Positions 59,209 through 64,000 of a stretch of 64,000 nucleotides of DNA are shown piece after piece. The notes beneath the pieces are model-generated. The model was given only the letters and a program-made list of their open reading frames with translations, was not told the origin of the DNA and searched no databases. This DNA comes from Salegentibacter sp. R32 (GTDB taxonomy: Bacteria; Bacteroidota; Bacteroidia; Flavobacteriales; Flavobacteriaceae). Positions within the stretch are counted from its first letter, which is position 1. Each line of letters begins with the position of its first letter. Both the position numbers and the translations under genes were made by a program. The DNA is taken from assembly GCF_008692195.1 (NCBI RefSeq), contig NZ_RXOM01000012.1, positions 1-64,000 of the forward strand, in the 5' to 3' direction.

Positions 59209-59286
59209 TACAAAGTTTCATAAACCACTTTGTTTAACTATTTAACTTATTTTTTAAACAAAATAAAAAACTTTGTAGTAGGTTTG
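59209..59286 (+). promoter_or_regulatory. operator-promoter region of the CarH-like regulator
   Basis: Three copies of ACTTTGT occur in 67 bases: 59210-59216 (as ACAAAGT), 59227-59233 and 59270-59276. The outer two extend to a perfect inverted repeat, TACAAAGTTT (59209-59218) / AAACTTTGTA (59268-59277). CTTTGTTTAA (59228-59237) and TTAAACAAAA (59254-59263) form an inner one. The -7 box TAGGTTTG (59279-59286) begins two bases after the last repeat arm. This is the layout expected of autorepression. Confidence 0.6.
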
Positions 59287-59304
59287 AAAATATAACCGAA
59301 AACA

Positions 59305-60195
59305 ATGTCTTACATAAAGAAACAATTCAGCATTAAAGACCTTGAAGTTCTTAGTGGTATAAAAGCACATACCTTAAGAATGTGGGAAAAGCGCTATAAA
59401 GTTTTAAAACCAGAGCGTACCGATACCAATATTAGAACCTACGGGTTAGATGATTTACAAAAATTACTGAATATTTCTTTTTTAAATGAAAACGGATATA
59501 AAATTTCCCGTATTTCTAAATTAAAAGATGAAGAGATTGTCAACTTGGTGAAAAGCATTTCCTCTACCAATAACAGCAACGATAGAGCCATCAAGTCTTT
59601 TAAACTATCCATGTACAATTTCGATCAGAACCTATTTTTTAATACCTATAACAGCCTTCTGAAGACCAAAACTTTTCGGGAAATTTTTCAGCAAGTATTT
59701 ATTCCTTTATTAGATAGTATTGGGATGTTATGGCAAACCAATTCCATTCATCCCGTACACGAGCATTTTATTTCCAATCTCATCAAACAGAAGCTCCTGT
59801 TGAACATAGAAAGACTTCAACAAGAAAAGCCACAGAAAGCCGATAAAAATTTTGTGCTTTTTTTACCCGAAAATGAAATGCACGACTTAGCCATCCTTTA
59901 CGTAAACTATGAAATTTTATTACACGGTTATCAAGCAATTTACCTAGGCCAAAGCCTTCCCATGAAAGATTTAACTTTCCTCGATAAAGTTTATAATAAT
60001 CTAAGGTTTATCAGCTATTTTACAGTAGAACCACAAGATCCAGGCAAATATCTAGAAAATTTCAATGAGCAGATTATTAATAAATTAGATTGTGAGTTTT
60101 GGATTTTAGGTCAACGTGCCAATTCTATTTTAAAAATACCTTCAGAGAAAATCAAAGTAATGAAATCTTTAGAAGAATTAGTAAGAAGATTATAA
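59305..60195 (+). CDS. MerR-family regulator with CarH-like cobalamin-binding domain
   Basis: The protein has 296 residues. The N-terminal MerR helix-turn-helix (about 6-75; FSIKDLEVLSGIKAHTLRMWEKRY) is followed by a helical bundle carrying the W-x9-EH signature of CarH/LitR photoreceptors (Trp143, Glu153-His154). A Rossmann-like domain (about 180-296) has Glu191-Met-His193, matching the B12-ligand motif ExHxxG except that Gly is Ala; later Gly motifs are degenerate. It starts one base before crtI and heads the carotenoid genes, so it probably represses them, lifting in light or by B12 state. The cofactor is inference. Confidence 0.87.
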   Translation: MSYIKKQFSIKDLEVLSGIKAHTLRMWEKRYKVLKPERTDTNIRTYGLDDLQKLLNISFLNENGYKISRISKLKDEEIVNLVKSISSTNNSNDRAIKSFKLSMYNFDQNLFFNTYNSLLKTKTFREIFQQVFIPLLDSIGMLWQTNSIHPVHEHFISNLIKQKLLLNIERLQQEKPQKADKNFVLFLPENEMHDLAILYVNYEILLHGYQAIYLGQSLPMKDLTFLDKVYNNLRFISYFTVEPQDPGKYLENFNEQIINKLDCEFWILGQRANSILKIPSEKIKVMKSLEELVRRL

Positions 60196-61653
60196 ATGAA
60201 AAAAGTAATTATCATAGGTTCAGGATTTTCTTCCTTAGCATCCTCCTGCTATCTAGCCCAACAAGGTTATGAAGTCGAAATTTTCGAGAAAAACGATACC
60301 ATTGGCGGAAGGGCAAGACAATATAAAAAAGACGGTTTCACTTTTGATATTGGCCCTACCTGGTACTGGATGCCCGACGTTTTTGAACGCTTTTTTGCCG
60401 ATTTTGGTAAAAAGCCTTCCGATTACTATCAACTTTTAAAACTCAGTCCGGCTTATCAAGTTTACTTTGGGAAAAAAGATAAAATCACCATTGGTGATAC
60501 CTTAGAAAAAATTTACACAGAATTTGATCGTATCGAACCGGGATGCTCTCAAAAACTGAAAAAATTTATTGACCAAGCTAAAGAAAATTACGATATCGCT
60601 ATTAAAGATTTGGTATATCGTCCCGGCGAATCTCCTTTAGAATTAGTTACATTAGAAACAACGAAAAAATTAGGACAATTTTTTAGCACTATAGCCAGAG
60701 AAGTTCGCAAAGAATTTAAAAATCAAAAACTAGTTCAAGTATTAGAATTTCCGGTTTTGTTTTTAGGAGCCAAACCTAGCGATACGCCGGCATTTTATAA
60801 CTTTATGAACTTTGCCGATTTTGGTTTGGGAACGTGGCATCCACAAGGTGGAATGTATCAAGTAATTTTAGGCATTCAAGCTTTAGCAGAATCACTTGGA
60901 GTAAAATTCAATACCAATCAAAATGTTGAAAAGATTTTAGTTGAAAATAAAATCGCTACAGGAATTATCGCCAACGGGACAAAACATCAAGCAGATATTG
61001 TATTAAGCGGCGCCGATTATCACCATTCTGAGACTTTGTTAGATAAACCATATAGACAATATTCTGAAACTTTCTGGGAGAAGAAAACCTTTGCTCCTTC
61101 CTCCCTACTCTTCTATGTTGGTTTCGATAAGAAATTAAAAAATGTAGAACACCATACTTTATTTTTTGATGTCGATTTTGAAAAACATGCACACGCTATT
61201 TATGATGTAAATGAATGGCCGGAAGACCCACTTTTCTACGCGAGTTTTCCTTCAAAAACAGATACAAATTCTGCTCCCGAAGGTAAAGAAGCAGGTATCT
61301 TTCTTATTCCCTTAGCGCCCGGCATAAAAGATGAACAAGCGTTAAGAGAACGTTATTTTGATAAAATAATCACCCGTTTTGAAAAAATAACACAACAAAA
61401 CATCAAAAAAAATATTATATTCAAAAAAAGCTTCTGTGTAAACGATTTTATAAAAGAATATAACTCGTACAAAGGGAACGCTTACGGCTTGGCAAATACA
61501 CTTTTACAAACCGCTTTCTTAAGACCAAAATTAAAAAGCAAAAAAGTAAAAGGGCTGTATTTTACAGGACAGCTAACCGTCCCGGGACCCGGTGTTCCAC
61601 CTGCATTAATTTCAGGAAAATTAGTTTCGGACCTTATTAAAAAATATGAATAA
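60196..61653 (+). CDS. crtI: phytoene desaturase
   Basis: A 485-residue FAD-dependent CrtI-type enzyme that converts phytoene to lycopene in four steps. The Rossmann signature is IIGSGFSSLASSCYLAQQGYEVEIFEKN, GGRARQYKKDGFTFDIGPTWYWMPD is the second conserved block, and GLYFTGQLTVPGPGVPPALISGKLV is the C-terminal FAD block. The start follows the regulator stop directly, and its end overlaps crtB by 8 bases. Length is typical. Confidence 0.94.
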   Translation: MKKVIIIGSGFSSLASSCYLAQQGYEVEIFEKNDTIGGRARQYKKDGFTFDIGPTWYWMPDVFERFFADFGKKPSDYYQLLKLSPAYQVYFGKKDKITIGDTLEKIYTEFDRIEPGCSQKLKKFIDQAKENYDIAIKDLVYRPGESPLELVTLETTKKLGQFFSTIAREVRKEFKNQKLVQVLEFPVLFLGAKPSDTPAFYNFMNFADFGLGTWHPQGGMYQVILGIQALAESLGVKFNTNQNVEKILVENKIATGIIANGTKHQADIVLSGADYHHSETLLDKPYRQYSETFWEKKTFAPSSLLFYVGFDKKLKNVEHHTLFFDVDFEKHAHAIYDVNEWPEDPLFYASFPSKTDTNSAPEGKEAGIFLIPLAPGIKDEQALRERYFDKIITRFEKITQQNIKKNIIFKKSFCVNDFIKEYNSYKGNAYGLANTLLQTAFLRPKLKSKKVKGLYFTGQLTVPGPGVPPALISGKLVSDLIKKYE

Positions 61654-62497
61654 CCCTATGAAATCTATTTTTGATTCCGTATCGAGGCAATGTAGCCAAA
61701 CCGTCACCAACTCCTACAGTACATCGTTTTCGGTAGCCACCAAGTTATTGGCTCCTTCCATTAGGCAGGATATTTACAATATTTATGGCTTCGTACGTTT
61801 TGCCGATGAAATTGTAGATACTTTTCATGATTACGATAAAGAAAAGCTTTTTAATGACTTTGAAGTCGAGATGTATAAAGCCGTCGAAAATAAAATCAGC
61901 TTAAATCCTATTTTAAACGCTTTCCAAGAAACCGTTCATAAATACCATATTCCTGCAGAACTGTATGAAGCTTTTATGAAAAGTATGCGAATGGATTTAC
62001 ACAAATCTACCTACCTTACTACAGAAGAATACGAAACCTATATCTATGGAAGTGCTGATGTTGTTGGCCTAATGTGCCTAAAAGTTTTTGTAAAAGGAAA
62101 TCAAGAAAAATATGACGAATTAAAAAATGATGCGATGAAATTGGGTTCTGCATTTCAAAAAGTGAACTTTTTAAGAGACTTAAAAGCAGATTTTGAAGAT
62201 CTAAGCAGAAGTTATTTCCCCAACACCAACCTAGAACAATTAGATGAAGCTTCTAAACAAAAAATAATTCAAGAAATTGAAGAAGATTTTGCACAAGCCT
62301 TACGTGGTATTGCGAAACTTCCTGTGGAAGCAAAACTTGGAGTTTACACTGCTTATGTGTATTTTTCTAAATTATTAAAAAAACTTAAAGCCGTTCCTTC
62401 TTTAGAAATTAGAAAAAGAAGAGTTCGCGTTCCTAACTATCAAAAAGCAGGACTTTTAGCACAATGTTACGTGTCTTGCCGATTAAACTTAATATAA
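61646..62497 (+). CDS. crtB: phytoene synthase
   Basis: A 283-residue prenyltransferase that condenses two geranylgeranyl diphosphates to phytoene. Two Asp-rich motifs are visible: FADEIVDTFHD (about 47-57) and KVNFLRDLKADFEDL (about 170-185), the squalene/phytoene synthase signatures. The N-terminus (NSYSTSFSVATKLL) matches the family start. It overlaps crtI by 8 bases, so translation is coupled. A short ORF and crtZ follow on the same strand. Confidence 0.94.
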   Translation: MNNPMKSIFDSVSRQCSQTVTNSYSTSFSVATKLLAPSIRQDIYNIYGFVRFADEIVDTFHDYDKEKLFNDFEVEMYKAVENKISLNPILNAFQETVHKYHIPAELYEAFMKSMRMDLHKSTYLTTEEYETYIYGSADVVGLMCLKVFVKGNQEKYDELKNDAMKLGSAFQKVNFLRDLKADFEDLSRSYFPNTNLEQLDEASKQKIIQEIEEDFAQALRGIAKLPVEAKLGVYTAYVYFSKLLKKLKAVPSLEIRKRRVRVPNYQKAGLLAQCYVSCRLNLI

Positions 62498-62502
62498 AAA
62501 TT

Positions 62503-62628
62503 ATGACTATTATATTTTCACTTTTTGTTGTTGCTTGCCTCATTGCAATGGCAAGATTCACTTTTTCAACTCCAAAAGTTAAAGCTGAACGAGTTCGAGT
62601 GCAAAAAAGAAAACACCCCAAATTATAA
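62503..62628 (+). CDS. 41-residue membrane peptide between crtB and crtZ
   Basis: A short ORF five bases after the crtB stop and nine before crtZ. It encodes one hydrophobic helix (residues about 2-16, TIIFSLFVVACLIAM) and then a strongly basic tail (AERVRVQKRKHPK). No protein family is recognised. Its position, spacing and frame integrity inside a tight operon suggest a real gene, possibly a membrane partner of the pigment enzymes. Confidence 0.5.
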   Translation: MTIIFSLFVVACLIAMARFTFSTPKVKAERVRVQKRKHPKL

Positions 62629-62637
62629 ACGTACACT

Positions 62638-63087
62638 ATGCAAACTGTATATTGGATACTTATCTTCTTAGGAACCTTCTTCTTTATGGAATTTATGGCG
62701 TGGTTTACGCATAAATACATTATGCACGGTTTTTTATGGTCTTTACACAAAGATCATCATCATAAAGATCACGGCAGTTGGTGGGAGCGTAACGACTTAT
62801 TTTTTGTGTTTTATGCACTGGTAAGTATCGGTTGCTTTTTACTTTGGCGTTACGAAGATGTTTGGTTTACCTTACCAATTGGTTTAGGCATTCTTGCTTA
62901 CGGTATTGCTTATTTTACCGTTCACGATATTTTTATACATCAGCGTTTTAAAATGTTTAGAAATGCTAATAATTGGTACGCACGCGGCATTAGACGTGCG
63001 CATAAAATGCATCATAAACATTTAGGTAAAGACCACGGTGAAAACTTCGGGATGCTTATTGTACCCTTTAAATATTTTAAGAAGTAG
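62638..63087 (+). CDS. crtZ: beta-carotene hydroxylase
   Basis: A 149-residue membrane di-iron hydroxylase that adds 3-hydroxyl groups to beta-carotene to give zeaxanthin. The His clusters are all present: HKYIMH, HKDHHHKDHG, HDIFIHQRF and HKMHHKHLGKDHG, with about four membrane segments. Length is short for CrtZ but normal in this phylum. It follows the small ORF and precedes crtY with a dispersed repeat between. Confidence 0.94.
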   Translation: MQTVYWILIFLGTFFFMEFMAWFTHKYIMHGFLWSLHKDHHHKDHGSWWERNDLFFVFYALVSIGCFLLWRYEDVWFTLPIGLGILAYGIAYFTVHDIFIHQRFKMFRNANNWYARGIRRAHKMHHKHLGKDHGENFGMLIVPFKYFKK

Positions 63088-63154
63088 TTGATTTAGTTTA
63101 ACCTTCAACTTGTTTCAAGAATCTATAAAAAAATCTACTCATCATATATTTTGA

Positions 63155-63203
63155 TGAGATGCTGAAATCAGCCTGCCTGCCGGACAGGCAGGTTCAGCAT
63201 GAC
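63155..63203 (-). repeat. dispersed hairpin repeat, copy F, with 21-bp palindromic insert
   Basis: The arms ATGCTGAA (63159-63166) and TTCAGCAT (63193-63200) enclose a 21-bp palindrome (63172-63192, beginning CCTGCC and ending GGCAGG). Read on the minus strand, the insert sits directly after arm 1, exactly as in copy A. The repeat separates crtZ from crtY. Confidence 0.8.
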
Positions 63204-63231
63204 GACTATTTTTAGTTAGCTTTACCAAGCA

Positions 63232-64000
63232 ATGAACAAAACTTACGATTATATTATTATAGGAACTGGTTTAGCCGGACTTCAATTAGCTTTGGCATTT
63301 TCTAAAGATGAATATTTTCAGAATAAAAAAATTGCACTTCTCGATAAATCTTCAAAAACCGAAAACGACAAAACTTGGTGTTTTTGGGAACAAGGAAAAG
63401 GAAATTGGGAACGTCTTATCTATAAATCTTGGTCGGCTGGAGAAGTAATCACTTCATCAAAACATATTGAATTTCAATTAGAACCCTACCAATACAAAAT
63501 GGTCAGATCGATTGATTTTTACAACTATGCTTTAGCTGAAATTGAAAAAAATCCAAACCTTCAATTCATCCACGAAGAAGTAACTTATACTGAAGAAAAA
63601 GAAAGCTCAGTAACTATAAAAACTTCAGAAAGTTATTATGAAGCAGCTCAAGTGTTTGATAGTCGAATTCCAAAGGGATATTTCAGTGAAAAAGAAAAGT
63701 ACATTAATATCTATCAACATTTTAAAGGTTGGATGATCGAAACGGAAGAGCCTGTTTTTAATCCTGATCAATTCACGATGATGGATTATCGCCTGAAATG
63801 GAAAGACACGACCAGCTTCACCTATATTTTACCTCTTTCAACAACTAAAGCATTTGTGGAATACACTTTTTTTACTCCATTTACTACCGAAGAAAAAGTT
63901 TACGATGAGAAATTAAAAGAATACATTGAAAATTACCTTAACCTAAAAAATTATAAGGTTACAGAAACAGAAATGGGAACTATTCCTATGACCAATTTTC
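63232..64000 (+). CDS. crtY: lycopene beta-cyclase, cut by window end
   Basis: An open frame of 256 codons runs off the window end. The ATG at 63232 starts the dinucleotide-binding motif (YDYIIIGTGLAGLQLALAF). Later blocks typical of bacterial CrtY are NDKTWCFWE, QHFKGWMIET, FTYILPLSTTKAFVEYTFF and EMGTIPMTNF. It closes both ends of lycopene to beta-carotene, the substrate of crtZ. About a third of the protein should lie beyond the window. Confidence 0.9.
   Translation, partial: MNKTYDYIIIGTGLAGLQLALAFSKDEYFQNKKIALLDKSSKTENDKTWCFWEQGKGNWERLIYKSWSAGEVITSSKHIEFQLEPYQYKMVRSIDFYNYALAEIEKNPNLQFIHEEVTYTEEKESSVTIKTSESYYEAAQVFDSRIPKGYFSEKEKYINIYQHFKGWMIETEEPVFNPDQFTMMDYRLKWKDTTSFTYILPLSTTKAFVEYTFFTPFTTEEKVYDEKLKEYIENYLNLKNYKVTETEMGTIPMTNF

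Noticed and set aside
1-64000. CRISPR arrays, rRNA genes, insertion sequences, prophage
   Set aside because: No regularly spaced repeats, no rRNA-like stretches, no transposase or phage structural genes were seen on either strand.

Overview
This window looks like chromosomal DNA from a marine-type member of the Flavobacteriaceae (Bacteroidota). The DNA is AT-rich. Genes lack Shine-Dalgarno sequences and are preceded by Bacteroidota-type promoters (TTTG about 19 bases before TAnnTTTG). It encodes a type IX secretion (T9SS) component (PorQ) and a T9SS sorting-signal protein, many SusD-free outer-membrane beta-barrels, DUF349, DUF368, DUF3810, DUF5686, HAEPLYID and 2TM families, and a zeaxanthin-type carotenoid cluster. 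I cannot name the genus from sequence alone. Most of the window is ordinary housekeeping DNA. There is no prophage, CRISPR array, insertion sequence or rRNA operon.

Layout. 1-170: possible small RNA ending in a strong terminator. 195-3373: small exported protein, HAEPLYID beta-barrel, App1-like phosphatase, lipid kinase. 3489-5551: Cu/Zn superoxide dismutase lipoprotein, then an ECF sigma factor and its anti-sigma factor. 5827-9467: LETM1-related protein and a LytTR/histidine-kinase system with 2TM domains. 9732-14960: T9SS cargo, membrane protein, lysA, DUF2007 protein. 15044-19586: M48 lipoprotein, two tandem msrB genes, collagen-like lipoprotein, dihydrolipoyl dehydrogenase, small lipoprotein. 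19701-26047: Dph6-like enzyme and aroQ, six outer-membrane barrel genes in a row, xerD. 26154-36247: aldo/keto reductase, pepD, DUF3810, TrmH-type methylase, Ste24-like protease, relA/spoT, fur, purA. 36357-45647: OstA-like protein, aminotransferase, TPR protein, two tandem DUF368 flippases, aroE, DUF349 protein. 45812-50436: Met-rich lipoprotein, a 630-base repeat-rich gap with a structured element, rpsA, a barrel protein, cmk. 50574-58094: DUF5686, porQ, amt, FKBP-type lipoprotein with calcium-type repeats, S4 protein, phosphoribosyltransferase, aroK. 58218-58643: two tRNA-Lys and one tRNA-Leu. 58664-64000: PD-(D/E)xK-like protein, CarH-like MerR regulator, crtI, crtB, a 41-residue ORF, crtZ, and crtY cut by the window end.

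How genes work together. aroQ, aroE and aroK supply three steps of the shikimate pathway from separate loci. The last 5 kb should convert geranylgeranyl diphosphate through phytoene and lycopene to beta-carotene and zeaxanthin, with a candidate cobalamin/light-type regulator at its head. Its promoter region carries three copies of an ACTTTGT box.

The most unusual material is not protein-coding. (1) A 138-bp unit of tRNA-Lys plus a 46-bp insert plus an 18-bp copy of the tRNA 3' end occurs twice with one base difference. (2) A dispersed hairpin repeat family (at least seven copies) has co-varying arms, and two copies carry the same 21-bp GC-rich palindrome at the same internal position. (3) A structured element at 46637-46762 has two copies of a TTGTArYGrAAAGCCCG box around a long hairpin. 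All coordinates and motifs were read by eye, and no database search was run.
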